64,000 nt of DNA from Sorex araneus (GCF_027595985.1 NC_073313.1:81074494-81138493); one strand, 5' to 3'. Shown: positions 20,211 through 30,935, counted from the stretch's first letter. Notes: generated from the letters alone by a model not told the origin. Numbers and translations: made by a program.

Positions 20211-20401
20211 GGCTGGAGCGATAGCACAGCGGTAGGACGTTCGCCTTTCCGAGAGTATCCCGCCCGCACAGCAGAGCCTGGCAAGCTACCCATGGCATAT
20301 TGGATTTGCCAAAACAATAACAATGAGTCTCACAATGAGAGACAGTTTCTGGTGACCGCTAGCACAAATCGATGAGCAACGGGATGACAGTGCCAGTGCC
20401 A
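20211..20401 (+). mobile_element. Long-type SINE with deletion at the head-body junction
   Basis: The head jumps from 'gacgttcgcctttcc' into 'gagagtatcccgcccgcac', losing the B box. 'tgccacagg' flanks both ends, and a short (TGCCAG)n precedes the right copy. Confidence 0.85.
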
Positions 20402-20409
20402 GTGCCACA

Positions 20410-20578
20410 GGGATTGCTCAGAATGTTGGAATACAAACTTTGCATGTGGGAAGCTTGTGTTTGATACCCAGCACTACATGCTTCCTTGAGCACCAGCAAA
20501 GGTGATCCCTGAGCACTGAGCCAGAAGTAGCCCTGAGCACTGCTAGTTCTGACCCCCACCAAACCAAAAAATAAATAA
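20410..20578 (+). mobile_element. Old short-type SINE
   Basis: 'aaactttgcatgtgggaagc' and 'gtgatccctgagcactgagc' identify it. Confidence 0.6.
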
Positions 20579-20649
20579 AGAGCACTACTCTCTCCCACAA
20601 ACCAGTTCATTTGACCTACACTTGCTTTGTCTTATTTGGTCTTTTTTAA

Positions 20650-20755
20650 AAATTGGTTTGGGAGGCTCTACCCAGCAGTGCTCAGGGCTTATTGCTCAGA
20701 GATAAGTCATAAGCTCAGAGCTCAGGGGTCATGACTGCTGGGGCTCGGGACACCA
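20650..20755 (-). mobile_element. Old SINE fragment
   Basis: Only the body half is left ('tacccagcagtgctcagggc'). Confidence 0.5.
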
Positions 20756-20785
20756 CAGAAACAATCTGTTCTTTCAAGAAGTTTT

Positions 20786-20965
20786 GGGCGGCTGGAGTGA
20801 TAGCACAGCGGGCAGGGTGTTTGCTTGCACGTGGCCAACCCGGGTTCGATTCCCAGCATCCCATATGGTCCCCCGAGCACCACCAGGAGTAATTCCTGAG
20901 TGCATGAGCCAGGAGTAACCCCTGTGCATCACTGGGTGTGACTGCGCCCCCCCCTAAAAAAAAGA
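20786..20965 (+). mobile_element. Young short-type SINE
   Basis: Near-consensus, except that the tail junction is a C run followed by A-rich sequence. Confidence 0.85.
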
Positions 20966-20987
20966 AAAAAGAAATAAAAAGAAATTT

Positions 20988-21153
20988 TTGGTTTGGATTT
21001 GGGGCCACACTCAGCTATCTTCGGGCTTACTTCTGATTCTGTGCTCAAGGATCACTCCTGATAGTGCTCAGGGGATCATATGGAGTGCTGGAGATTGAAC
21101 CCAGATCGGTCATTTGCAAGGCAAGTGTCTTATCCACTATTCGCTCTGGCACC
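20988..21153 (-). mobile_element. Old short-type SINE
   Basis: 'gtgctcaaggatcactcctg' and 'agattgaacccagatcgg' are visible. Confidence 0.68.
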
Positions 21154-21477
21154 ATATTTTATGTGCTTTTTAAGACAAGCCAGTGATACAAAGGATGAGG
21201 TTGCCATTTTCACAGGAGGATGGACTGAGGCGAGATGAGGCCAATACCTTTCCCAGAGTTACGAGATACTGTGGCACACCAGGCTTCCGACGCAGGTCTT
21301 TCAGACCCTGCATTGTTTCAGCGCCTCTCGTCGCTCCTGCGTGCTGTCCAGTTCGATATGTGATTTGGGATTAAGACTCCAATTCTGTAGCTCTCGGTCT
21401 CTCCAGCCTAGCTCTAGTCATTTCCGTCCACAGGCATATGCCACAAGCTTTCGCCACCCCACCCCACCTCCGCCCAT

Positions 21478-21552
21478 TCTGAGACACACCTGGAGGTGTG
21501 CAGGAACTATTCCCGGCTCTGCGAGCACAGAATGCCCCCTGGTGGTGCCCCA
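21478..21552 (-). mobile_element. Old SINE body fragment carrying a CTCF-type motif
   Basis: The fragment holds 'gacacacctggaggtgtgca' and ends in the complement of CCACCAGGGGGCAT (21532-21545). This matches the CTCF core consensus at 13 of 14 positions. Confidence 0.55.
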
Positions 21553-21934
21553 GTTTTATTTTTTTTTCTACTAGGCGAAAATGATGCATATACATGGTTT
21601 AGGTCATAAATGACTGCTGTGTTCTGATGTGTTTCAAGCTTTGTCTTTGCACATGGCAGGTTTCATCAGCAAGTTAGTTAATGCCATTGTCTGATAGCAA
21701 TGTCTCAACCTCCCACTTAACTTCCGCTTCTGCCTTTTTACCTCCCTCAGACCTACAGTTCACTCTATCCTTAACTGAGGTTATTTTTTTAACCTAGGAA
21801 AGAGCAGATATTTGCAGAGCCCTATTAAATTTCTACGAGTGGGTGCTTAGTACAACAGCCAAATAAGGCTATTGTACAACATTTGGACAACCCAAATGTC
21901 TAACCATGAATAATAGATTAAATTTTGGTATGGG

Positions 21935-22125
21935 CCACAGCAATAGTACAGAGGATAGGGCGTTTCATTTGGCCAACCCAGGTTCTATCCTTGACATACC
22001 TTATGGTTCCCCAAGCACCACCAGGAGTGATTCCTGAGTGCAGAAATCAGGACTACTGGACTATTCCTGCAGCCCAGGAGTAAGCCCTGAGTATCTCCAA
22101 GTGTGTCCCCCAAAAAACAGGGGGA
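21935..22125 (+). mobile_element. Short-type SINE inside L1, with internal insertion
   Basis: Usual start and B-box relic. About 20 extra bases ('ggactactggactattcctg') interrupt the body. Confidence 0.7.
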
Positions 22126-22142
22126 AAAATTGTGGTATACTG

Positions 22143-22318
22143 AAGCCAGAGAGGTAGTATAGCAGGTGGAGAGGGTGCTTGCCTTGCACAACACCGACTT
22201 GGGTTTTACTCATGGCATCCTATCTGGTCCATCAATAGGGATGCCTGAGCCTTGAGTGCAGAGACAAGAGAAAGACCTGAGCACTGAGGATGTGGTTCAA
22301 GGCCTCTCCCTCCACCAA
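22143..22318 (+). mobile_element. Old short-type SINE inside L1
   Basis: 'gccagagaggtagtatagca' head and 'gcacaacaccgacttgggtt' B-box region. Confidence 0.68.
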
Positions 22319-22449
22319 AGGTCTGGTCTATATGCAAAACTGAATACTATGCAGCTCTGAAAAGGAACCGAAATCATGGAATTTGCTGCAACATGGATTG
22401 AATTAGAAGATATCGTGCTGCATGAAGTCAGTCAGAAGGAAAGGAATCG

Positions 22450-22592
22450 TGGAGCTGGATAGATAGCACAGTGGGTAGGGTGCTTGCCTTGCATGCTGCT
22501 GACCCGAGTTCTATCCCATATGGTTCCCTGAGAGCAGAGCCAGGAGTAAGCCTTGAGCACAACTGCATGTGGCCCCAGAAACCAAAAGAAGG
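22450..22592 (+). mobile_element. Short-type SINE inside L1, body deleted
   Basis: The head is intact. About 35 bp between 'catatggttccctgag' and 'agcagagccaggagtaag' are missing. Confidence 0.75.
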
Positions 22593-22797
22593 GAGAGATA
22601 CAGAACAGAGCTCGCTCAGATGTGGTACTTGTAGACACATGGCAAAGTAGCATCAATGAAGCAAAGGCTAGAGAACTAGAGAGTTGGACTACAGGAGTGA
22701 GTTTGAAGGGAGGTAGTGTTTGAAAGGGCAAGTGCCCTACTGTTAGTAATACCCGCCAGCCCTCCTAGACACGGTGAGTTATTTTATTTTATGAGTG

Positions 22798-23041
22798 GGC
22801 TGGAGTGACAGCACAGCGGTATGGCATTTGCCTTGCACGCGGGTGACCCGGGTTCGATTCCTCAGCTCCTCTCGGAGAGCCTGGCAAGCTACCAAGAGTA
22901 TCCTTCCTGCACGGCAGAGCCTGGCAAGCTACCTGTGGTGTATTCAACATGCCAAAAACAGCAACAAATCTCAAAAAACAAAATGGAGCCATTACTGGTG
23001 CCTGCTCAAAGTAAATTGATGAGCATCGGATGACGGTGATT
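22798..23041 (+). mobile_element. Full-length long-type SINE
   Basis: Head, B box and second body are complete. 'ttttatgagt' flanks both ends. Confidence 0.9.
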
Positions 23042-23069
23042 TTATGAGTTATTTTAATCTAGACCACGT

Positions 23070-23240
23070 AATTGGAGAGACAGTACAAGGGTTAAGGTAA
23101 AAGGGTCTTGCATTCTGCTTACCCTGGTTCAATTCTCTGCACAGTACGTGGTCCTTCAAATACTGCCAGGGCTCAGTCTTGAGCAAAAGGTCATCACTAA
23201 GCCCTGAGCACTGTCGGAGTGTGGCCAAAAAAAAAAAGAA
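23070..23240 (+). mobile_element. Old short-type SINE
   Basis: 'ttggagagacagtacaaggg' and 'accctggttcaattctctgc' are visible. Confidence 0.65.
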
Positions 23241-23251
23241 GAAACCAGGGC

Positions 23252-23423
23252 TTTTTTTTTTTCTTTTTGGGTCACACCCGGTGATGCACAAGGGTTACTC
23301 CTGGCTTTGCACTCAGGAACTACTCCTGGTGGTGCTTGGGAACCATATGGGATGCTGGGAATCGAACCCGGGTCAGCCGTGTGCTGACAAATGCCCTACT
23401 TGCTGTGCTATTGCTCCAGCGCC
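23252..23423 (-). mobile_element. Short-type SINE
   Basis: Near-consensus complement with a T tail. Confidence 0.87.
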
Positions 23424-23682
23424 GCCCCAAGGAACCAAATCTGAATGAACTGGAACACAGAGCAGAAGTGAGGAATGTGAGTAAAAGGTTCCAAAAGAAA
23501 AGCAAAGCAGTAAAATTCAAACAAGTTCATCAGCAACTAGAATGGAGAGGAGAGAGAAAAATGACATATTTTTGTTTGGGACCACAGCTGGTGATATCCT
23601 GCTAATAGTTCAGGATGGCAAGAAAGAACCCCGTGGAAGACTCACAGAAGAAACAGGAAGAAGAACCGGACAATAGGTGGTT

Positions 23683-23980
23683 TGGAGATGACTCTGAGAG
23701 CACCCTTTGCACACGGGAGACCCGGGTTCCATCCCTTGGGTTCTATCCCCTGAGCACAAGATTGGGAGTAACCCCTAAGCTCCGTTGCGTCTGACCCAAC
23801 AACAAAGGAAAACCAAAAGTATCGATGAAAACATGGATGGTCTTAGGATGGGGTGGTTGCTCAGCGGGAGGGCATGATTTGCAGGTGGGAGTTTTAACCC
23901 TAACACTGCTGGAGCTACCCCCAGCACAGAGCAGGAAGTAGCCCTTGAACATTTCTGGGTGCAGACTCCTCAAAAGGAAG
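23683..23980 (+). mobile_element. Two degraded SINEs
   Basis: 23683-23810 keeps 'gacccgggttccatccc'. 23845-23980 keeps the 'gctcagcgggagggcatgat' head. Confidence 0.5.
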
Positions 23981-24019
23981 AGTTAAAGAAAGGAAGGAGA
24001 AAAAGAATAGAGAAAGAGG

Positions 24020-24197
24020 GGCTGGAGTGATAGCACAGCGGGTAGGGCGTTTGCCTTGCACGCGGCCAACCCGGGTTCGAATCCCAGCATCCCATATGGT
24101 CCCCTGAGCACCGCCAGGGGAAATTCCTGAGTGCATGAGCCAGGAATGACCCCTGTGCATTGCCGGGTGTGACCCAAAAAGCAAAAAAAAAAAAAAA
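24020..24197 (+). mobile_element. Young short-type SINE
   Basis: 'aaagaatagagaaaga' flanks both ends. Confidence 0.9.
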
Positions 24198-24222
24198 GAA
24201 TAGAGAAAGAAACAGAAGGCAG

Positions 24223-24402
24223 GGCTGGAGTGATAGCACAGCGGGTAGGGCATTTGCCTTGCACGCAGCTGACCTGGGTTCAATTCCCAGCATCCCATAT
24301 GGCACCCCAAGCACCGCCAGGAGTAATTTCTGAGTGCAAGGCCAGGAGTAACTGCTGAGCATTGCCGGGTGTGATCCCAAAAGCCAAAGACCCCCCAAAA
24401 AT
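24223..24402 (+). mobile_element. Short-type SINE
   Basis: Full length, tandem to the preceding copy with 26 bases between. Confidence 0.85.
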
Positions 24403-24489
24403 AAGAGAGAGAAGGTAAAACAGAAATAAAAAAGGGGAGAAGGGGAGGAAAGGAGGAGAGGGGAGGAGAGAACTCTTACATGTGTCTGT

Positions 24490-24575
24490 TCCCCACCCTT
24501 GACTCCTGGCACTGCATATGGTCCCCTGATCACTGCCGGGAGTGGAACCCAAACATTGCTAGGCATCCTGCCCAC
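24490..24575 (+). mobile_element. SINE middle fragment
   Basis: 'ctggcactgcatatggtccc' and 'tgatcactgccgggagtgga' are all that is left. Confidence 0.45.
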
Positions 24576-24812
24576 CAACAAAAAAGTGACGGTCTTGAAA
24601 AAGATGGCACAGATCTTACAAATGAAGAGCAGACAGTTACCAGGTTGGTATCAAAGGAGAAAAAGAATAAAGATGAAACTGTTCCAAGTTCTGTTTCAAT
24701 TTTCCTCTCTCCAGCTGGTGGCATTTCACCTTTCACCGGGAATGGACTGAGCCCGGTAATTAAATACTTCAAAGGCCAGAGCAGAGTCTGCTCAGATCTC
24801 CTCTCCATTTTC

Positions 24813-24977
24813 TTTTTTTTTTTGCTTTTTGGGTCACATCCGGTATTGCAGAGTGGTTACTCACTCAGGAATTACTCCTGGCGGTGCTCGGGGGATTCTA
24901 TGGGATGCTGGGAATCGAACCCGGGTCAACCGAGTGCAAGGCAAATGCCCTACCCGCTGTGCCATTGCTCCAGCCCC
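24813..24977 (-). mobile_element. Young short-type SINE
   Basis: 'gatctcctct' flanks both ends. A small deletion lies in the body. Confidence 0.87.
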
Positions 24978-24979
24978 AT

Positions 24980-25600
24980 GATCTCCTCTCTTCTACCCTG
25001 CTTCTTCCCAAGGGTGGGAGGAAATCTGTCAAGCCTCTCCCCTAAGCGGGCACGCTTCCTTTAACCCAGCGCCCTGAGCTGTCTTCCCAGCAAACTGGAG
25101 CAGTCTCAAGCTATCTGAGCACACAAAGGAGGAGGCAGGAAAGGCAGTTAGTTGCAATCGAGGCTAATGCCAAAATTCCAGCTCTGATCTGCAAATGTAC
25201 AGAAATTGCTTATCTTTTGCACTCGCTCTCTAACCAAGAACATATGAGACCAGGGTCCAAAGACTGATTGCTTCCTGGTAGAACAAAATCAATACTAAAT
25301 ATAGAACATAAGCCTATTGGGCTTCAGGATCAAGAACTCTGGAAAATAAGCCTTGTGTTAAGCTGCCTGGCTAACCCCTGAAACGAAAACAACAGTCGTG
25401 TTCGGGAAAAGCTCAAACACAGTCCTTCCGTCTTTTGTCCATCATCAGACTTATTTCGTAGACATGGTAAAGGAGAAAAAAAACATGATCAAAGGCTGGC
25501 TTATCACGAGAACATTAAAATTATACTCATGAATTAGACATCAGACTGGAATCTTTTTTTTTTTTTTAAAAAAAGGAAGATTCGGGCTAATGTTAGAAAG
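24980..25600. other. Unique intergenic stretch
   Basis: No SINE or L1 is recognised. It ends in a T14-A7 run (25555-25575). There is no coding signal. Confidence 0.5.
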
Positions 25601-25604
25601 TATT

Positions 25605-25770
25605 GGGGCTGGAGCAATAGTTCAGCTTGCCTTGCAAGCAGCTAACCTGGGTTCGAGCCCCAGCACTTCAGAGGGTCCCCTGAGCACCACGAGGAGTAAT
25701 TTCTGAGTGCGGGAGCCAGAAGTAATCCTGGAGCACTGTTGCTGTGGCCCCTCACCACCCCTCCCCCGGA
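25605..25770 (+). mobile_element. Short-type SINE with head deletion
   Basis: About 14 bases after the A box are missing ('agttcagcttgccttgcaag'). The remainder is complete. Confidence 0.78.
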
Positions 25771-25940
25771 AAAAAATGAAAGAAAATCAGCACAAGAGGC
25801 AATTTTGAAAATTAGAAAACACTACTTTTCATGTGGGATTCTTTCCTTAGACACTCACAACGCAGCTCCATGTTGAGTTGATCTATTAATTTTATCAACA
25901 ATTTATTTTCAGACATGCAGGTGACTTGCTGGAAATTCTT

Positions 25941-26111
25941 TTTTCTTGTTCTTTGGGCCACGTCCAGCAGTGCTCAGGGCTTACTCCTGGTTCTGAGTTC
26001 AGGGATCAATACTGGCAGTGCATGAGGGGACCATGTGGGATGCTGGGAATTGAAATCAGGTCAGCTGTGTGCAAGGCAAGTGCCCTCCCCACTGTACTAT
26101 CCCGCCAACCC
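25941..26111 (-). mobile_element. Old short-type SINE
   Basis: 'gaaattct' flanks both ends, and the body and head are diverged. Confidence 0.75.
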
Positions 26112-26127
26112 GAAATTCTCTTATTTA

Positions 26128-26465
26128 TTTGTGGTTTCTGGGCCACATCTGGAGTTTCTCAGTGGCTATTTCAGACTCAGTGCTCAGGGGACCATACGGT
26201 GCTGGGGATCGAACTCAGGGGTCCACCTTACAAATCATGTGCTCCAGGGGCCCGAGCGATAGCACAGTGGGTAGGGCGTTTGCCTTGCATGCGGCCGACC
26301 CGGGTTCGATCCCCGGCATCCCATATGGTCCCCCAAGCACTGCCAGGAGTAATTCCTGAGTGCAAAGCCAGGAGTAACCCCTGAGCATTGCTGGGTGTGA
26401 CCCAAAAAGAAAAAAAAAAAACAAATCATGTGCTCTAGCCCTTTGAGTCATCTCTCCAGCCCTGC
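26128..26465 (-). mobile_element. Old SINE split by a younger SINE
   Basis: The old copy occupies 26128-26246 and 26422-26465. Removing the inserted element restores a continuous head ending 'catctctccagccctgc'. Confidence 0.75.
26247..26421 (+). mobile_element. Young short-type SINE nested in an old SINE
   Basis: 'aaatcatgtgctc(c/t)ag' flanks both ends. Confidence 0.9.
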
Positions 26466-26591
26466 TGCTTAAAATTGCTAAATAAAAAAAAATCACTTAA
26501 AAAATATATCATCTTCTACCAAAGGAGATAAAATCATAAAGATATGTACACTAAACCCATTTTTCTGGTTTTTCTACGATTCCCTTCTTTT

Positions 26592-26760
26592 TTTTTTTCT
26601 TTTAGGTCATACCCGGTGATGCACAGGGGTTACTCCTGGCTCTGCACTCAGGAATTACTCCTTGCGGTCCTCAGGGGACCATACGGGATGCTGGTTATCA
26701 AACCTGGGTTCAGCCACGTGCAAGGCAAATGCCCTACCCACTGTGCTATTGCTTCAGCCC
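26592..26760 (-). mobile_element. Short-type SINE
   Basis: Near-consensus. It is flanked by 'attccct'-type strings that also bound the next SINE. Confidence 0.85.
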
Positions 26761-26770
26761 CAATTCCCCT

Positions 26771-26922
26771 TTTTTTTTCAGGGGAGGTCACACCCAGTGG
26801 TGCTCAGGGCTTCTGGTTCGACACTCAAGAGATCACTCCTGCCGGGTTCTGCAGACCATATGCAGTGCCAGGGATTGAACCGAGTCGGCCCCATGCAAGG
26901 CTGTCCTATCATTCTGGCTCTG
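26771..26922 (-). mobile_element. Old short-type SINE at the same target
   Basis: Same orientation. It ends before a third 'attccttttatttt' string. Confidence 0.72.
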
Positions 26923-26992
26923 GGATTCCTTTTATTTTATTTTATATTTTTAAAGTTCTCTCTCCTTTTATTTTTTTTAAAAAGTGAAAACA

Positions 26993-27176
26993 GGGGCTGG
27001 AGCAATAGTACCGCAGGTAGGGCGTTTGCCTTGCATGCAGCTGACCCGGGTTCGATTCCCAGCATCCCATATGGTCCCCTGAGCACCGTCAGGAGTGATT
27101 CCTGAGTGCAGAGCCAGGAGTAACCCCTGTGCATCGCCAGGTGTGACCCCCCCAAAAAAAAGCAAAAAAAAATTTT
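26993..27176 (+). mobile_element. Young short-type SINE
   Basis: 'aaaaagtgaaaacag' flanks both ends. Confidence 0.9.
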
Positions 27177-27189
27177 TTTAAAAAAAGTG

Positions 27190-27385
27190 AAAACAGATAC
27201 TGGGTTTATTGGTGGTGGAGAATGGGCACTGGTGGAGGGATGGGTTCTTGAGCATTGTATGAGGGAAACAGAAGCACTAAAATGTGTAAATCTGTAACTG
27301 TAACTCACGGTTATTCACTAATTAAAAAATAATTATTTTTTAAAAAAAGCTTTGTAACTATCTCACGGTGAATCAAAAAAGGGGG
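27190..27385 (+). mobile_element. L1 3' end followed by a second short tail
   Basis: 'ggtggtggagaatgggcact', 'gagcattgtatgagggaaac' and an A/T tail end near 27346. Then 'ctttgtaactatctcacggt' begins another L1 terminus of about 30 bp. Confidence 0.72.
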
Positions 27386-27520
27386 GGAATAATAATAATA
27401 AAATAATAAAGTAGAATTAACATTCAGAATAGAAATTTAAAAAAAGTAATGTGGAGTTCATGACCACCGTAATCAGCTTAATCAATGGCTGATTAAGTAC
27501 TCTTACATTATAAATTTTTT

Positions 27521-27698
27521 TTTTTTTTTGCTTTTTGGGTCACACCCGGCGATGCACAGGGGTTGCTCCTGGCTCTGCACTCAGGAATTACCCCTGGTGG
27601 TGCTCAGGGGACCATATGGGATGCTGGGAATCGAACCCGGGTCGGCCACGTGCAAGGCAAGGCAAACGCCCTACCCACTGTGCTATTGCTCCAGCCCC
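27521..27698 (-). mobile_element. Young short-type SINE
   Basis: 'tacattataaatttttt' flanks both ends. A 5-bp duplication (AAGGC) lies in the head. Confidence 0.92.
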
Positions 27699-27719
27699 CT
27701 ACATTATAAATTTTTTTAA

Positions 27720-27958
27720 AAAATGTAAAAACAGGTTTTATTCGGAAGTTCTGAGGGAGAAGTTGGGATGGGGGGAAAGAGAGCAAGACAGAGAAAGTAA
27801 TACATTCAAGAGAGAATGTGGGCTTCTCCAGAGTGGAGAGAGCCCAGTATACATCCCAGCGTTGAAGTATGAAGGTATGAAAGTCCACATCTCAAGAGGG
27901 GAGAGACATGCATGTGGCAGCAACACATGCACTCTGGCAGCGTATGTGCAGCACCATA
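27720..27958 (-). repeat. Dispersed repeat of unknown family, copy 2
   Basis: Opposite-strand partner of 10940-11190. On the minus strand it ends 'cagaacttccgaataaaacc' and so carries an AATAAA. This is what makes an LTR or retroelement 3' end plausible. Confidence 0.55.
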
Positions 27959-27959
27959 G

Positions 27960-28295
27960 TTTATCCAGTCACCTTCTCTTGGGCACTTGGGTCGTTTGCA
28001 TATTTTAGCTACTGTGAACAGTGCTGCAGGGAACAGAGGAGTGAAAGGTCTCTTCTGAATAGTGTTTAAGGGTTGCTGGATCATATTTAGCTCATAGCCT
28101 ACATTTCTGAGAAGTCCATATTGTGTTCCAAAAAGGCTGGACTGGTCAACATTCTCACCAGCAGTGAATGAGGGTCCGTTTTCTCCACATCCATATCAAC
28201 ACTGGTTGTCTCTGTGATTTGTGCCAGTCTAACTGGTATGAGGTGATACCTCAATTTTCTGATTTGCTTTTCTGATGGTAAGTGATGAAAATTTT
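27960..28295 (-). mobile_element. L1 3' UTR remnant
   Basis: Plus-strand text 'tttagctactgtgaacagtg', 'gtttaagggttgctggatca' and 'ggtatgaggtgatacctcaa' is the well-known complement of the mammalian L1 3'UTR. Confidence 0.85.
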
Positions 28296-28339
28296 TGGGG
28301 ATTCCCTTTTCTAAAGATTTTTTTTAATTAAATATTTTT

Positions 28340-28490
28340 TTGTTAGGGAGTTACATCCAGCAATGCTTAGGGTCGATGCTCAGGAATTACTGCTGGCGGT
28401 GCTCAGGGGACTATATGCGCTGCCGGATCAAACCCAGTTTGGTCGTGTACAAGGCAAACTCCCTCCCCGTTGTGCTATCACTCCGGCCCC
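28340..28490 (-). mobile_element. Short-type SINE
   Basis: Complement with a shortened body, ending 'tatcactccggcccc'. Confidence 0.78.
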
Positions 28491-28504
28491 AGGATTCCCT
28501 TTAT

Positions 28505-28658
28505 TTATTTTTTTTAGATTTTTGGGTCACACCTGGCGATGTTCAGGGGTCACTCCTGGCTCTGCACTCAGGAATTGTCCCTGGCATTGTTGGGGAACTC
28601 TATAGGATGCTGGGAATCGAACCCCAATGCCTACCTGCTGTGCTATCACTCCAGCCCC
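28505..28658 (-). mobile_element. Short-type SINE at the same target
   Basis: 'aggattcccttta' flanks both ends. The left copy is also the right flank of the preceding SINE. Confidence 0.85.
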
Positions 28659-28814
28659 CAGGATTCCCTTTAAAGGGCAAAACATATTATTGAAAAGTGA
28701 AAGCACAAATGGTTGTATCTGGGTTTTGCACAACTGACCACTGGTTTGCCACAATCACGATAGGGGAGGAACAAACATCGAGGAGCAGGTAAAGAGCACA
28801 GGAATTTTCAATAG

Positions 28815-28993
28815 GGAGCCGAAGGGATAGTACAGTGGGTAAGCGTTTGCCTTGCACACGGCTGACCCAGGTTCGATCCCCAGCACCAGAGATGGTCCCC
28901 CAAACCCACCAGAAGTGATCGCTGAATGCAAAGCCAAGAGGAAGCCCTGAGTACCACTGGATGCGACCACACACACCCCAAAAAAAGAAAAAA
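28815..28993 (+). mobile_element. Older short-type SINE
   Basis: Full length with an A/C-rich tail. Confidence 0.78.
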
Positions 28994-29794
28994 ATTTCAG
29001 TAAACAGCACACGCCTTCACATATTAACCAACTCACCCAACCCTATAGTGTCAGAAAAAGATTCATCTGGAGAGAATAATGTACAGTTATGAGAATGTGT
29101 TACTTTTCAGAAAGCGGGAAGAAGGGAAATGACTCACCAATTAAAAAAAAACCCTTTTGATTTAGCTTTTTGCAAATGAATGTGTCAAGTTTCCCTAAGG
29201 TAATTTATATTCCATTTTGAGATACAATCTAATCTATATACCCCACACGATTTTTTTCTACAAAGTGTGTATGATGTGTTTGCTCTGGCCCTCGAAGATT
29301 CTTGGGAAGAGCTCATCTGGTAAAAGATGTGTTTTTAAAAGGTTCTTTTCATTAAAAAACACTCTTCTGGAGTGGAACAGAGCAATTTAATAATCCCTGC
29401 AGATGGACTTTCAATTTGCTATATTTTTAGAGGGCATCTTTTTTTTTTACCAGAACCTTAAATGCATCAACCTTTTACTTAGAAGTTCCACTTAGGGCAA
29501 TTTAGCCTGAGCGAATGGACTGAACACTGGCAGTTCGTCCACACAATACTCGAGCTGCTAACCAGAAAATGAACAAATCTTCTTCTGACATTTTGTTGTG
29601 CAAGAGAAAAAGAGGGTATAGAAGTGCGCGTCAAACATGATCCAATGATCTGTGCAAAAATGTACACCTTCTGTATTTGTACACACACATTCACGACACA
29701 CACAGAATTCCAAAAACTAAGTTTGTGGATAGAGGTTGGCAGCTGGGGCGTGGTCTCACATTTCATTTGTACAACTTTGAACATTTAAAAAATT
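28994..29794. other. Unique intergenic stretch
   Basis: Eight hundred bases, AT-rich, with no repeat or coding signal recognised. Confidence 0.5.
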
Positions 29795-29946
29795 ATTTTG
29801 GTCTTGGGGCCACACCCAGTAGTGGTCAGGGTTTAGTCCTGGCTCTGCTCAGGAATCACTCCTGGTTGGGCACAGGGGACCACAAGGTGTTATAGGATCA
29901 AGCTTGCGTCGGTCGTGTGCAAGGCACTGTACTATCACTCTGGTCC
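29795..29946 (-). mobile_element. Old short-type SINE
   Basis: 'gccacacccagtagtggtca' and 'tgtactatcactctggtcc' are visible. Confidence 0.7.
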
Positions 29947-29959
29947 ATCTTTTTACTTT

Positions 29960-30110
29960 TTACAATAAATTTTATTTTAGGCACTATGATTTACAATACT
30001 ATTTCTGATTGGGTTTCATGCATAGCATGATCCCAAACCACACCCTTCCCCGTTATCCACTTCCCTCCACCATTAGCCCAGTAGCCCCCACAATATTTAA
30101 ATTTTCTATA
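29960..30110 (-). mobile_element. L1 3' end, another subtype
   Basis: The minus strand reads a 'ggtggagggaagtgg' block, 'gcatgaaacccaatcagaaa' and then an AATAAA-type end. This is the same layout as the other L1 termini. Confidence 0.6.
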
Positions 30111-30134
30111 ATAACCATCTACTATCAAAACTAT

Positions 30135-30228
30135 TTTGCGTTAGGGGACCAAACCCAAGTGTCCTCAGGGGACCTTATGCGGAGTCAGGGATTGAACCCA
30201 GTTCAGCCTAAGCCCCGTACTAGCTCTC
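30135..30228 (-). mobile_element. SINE fragment
   Basis: 'gtcctcaggggaccttatgc' and 'attgaacccagttcagcc' remain. Confidence 0.5.
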
Positions 30229-30240
30229 TCATCACATTTG

Positions 30241-30410
30241 TTACTTTTTTGCTTTTTGGGTCACACCCAGCATTACATATTAATCCTGGCTCATGCACTC
30301 AGCAATCACTCCTGGCAGTGCTTGGGGGACCCTATGGGATGCCGGGAACTGAACCCAGGTCGGCCGCGTGCAAGGCAAATGCCCTACCCGCTGTGCTATT
30401 GCTCCAGCCC
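30241..30410 (-). mobile_element. Short-type SINE
   Basis: Near-consensus complement. 'ttacttt' occurs at both ends. Confidence 0.85.
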
Positions 30411-30444
30411 CTATTACTTTATTTTTAGAAGTATATATTGTTGT

Positions 30445-30602
30445 ATCGTTTTCGTGCCACATCCAGCAATGCTCAGGAATTACTCCTGGCTCTGCACTCA
30501 GAATGACTCTTGGTGGTGCTCAGGGAACTATACGGGATACTGGGAATCAAACCCGGATCAGCCATGTGTAAGGCCTTACCCACCATACTACCATTCTGGC
30601 CC
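30445..30602 (-). mobile_element. Short-type SINE
   Basis: Complete body and slightly shortened head, moderately diverged. Confidence 0.78.
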
Positions 30603-30721
30603 CGCCCATTTATTACCTGTAAACGTATGATCACCTGTTCCTTCACCACATTTCAGCCTTGAATAAATCACTAATTGCAATTTCATCACTTCATAAAGAA
30701 ATTCTGCCAGTCATTTCTTGT

Positions 30722-30810
30722 TTGTTTTTTAGGCCACACCTGGCGGTGCTCAAGGATCCCTTCTGGTGGGCAAGGTAAACACCTTACCTACTGTACAATT
30801 TCTCTGGCCC
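30722..30810 (-). mobile_element. SINE with large internal deletion
   Basis: Jumps from 'gctcaaggatcccttctggt' to 'gggcaaggtaaacacctta'. Confidence 0.62.
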
Positions 30811-30863
30811 TTTCAGTCTGATTTCGACTGCCAGTGGTATTGCAGAATTCTATTACCTCCTGG

Positions 30864-30935
30864 ATTGGTTCAGGACATAACGTCACCATCACTGACTGTC
30901 TCTGAACAGACCCGAGAACATGGTTGCCTAGAAAC
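30864..30935 (-). promoter_or_regulatory. Candidate X-box / CRE half / CCAAT cluster
   Basis: The minus strand reads GTTTCTAGGCAACC (30922-30935, RFX X-box-like), then GGTGACGTTA (about 30879-30888, CRE half) and then an AACCAATCC CCAAT box (about 30862-30870). It lies in repeat-free sequence 3' of PHF6. Function is inferred from motifs alone. Confidence 0.25.

Larger units (their letters stand above)
21840..22770 (+). mobile_element. L1 ORF2 end and 3' UTR, split by three SINEs
   Basis: Pieces between the SINEs read in order as an L1 end. 'acaacccaaatgtctaacca' comes first, then 'tgtggtatactga', then 'actgaatactatgcagctct' with 'gcaacatggattgaattaga'. The piece after the last SINE is the SQK-ERDR-like tail. 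All are on one strand. Confidence 0.7.
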
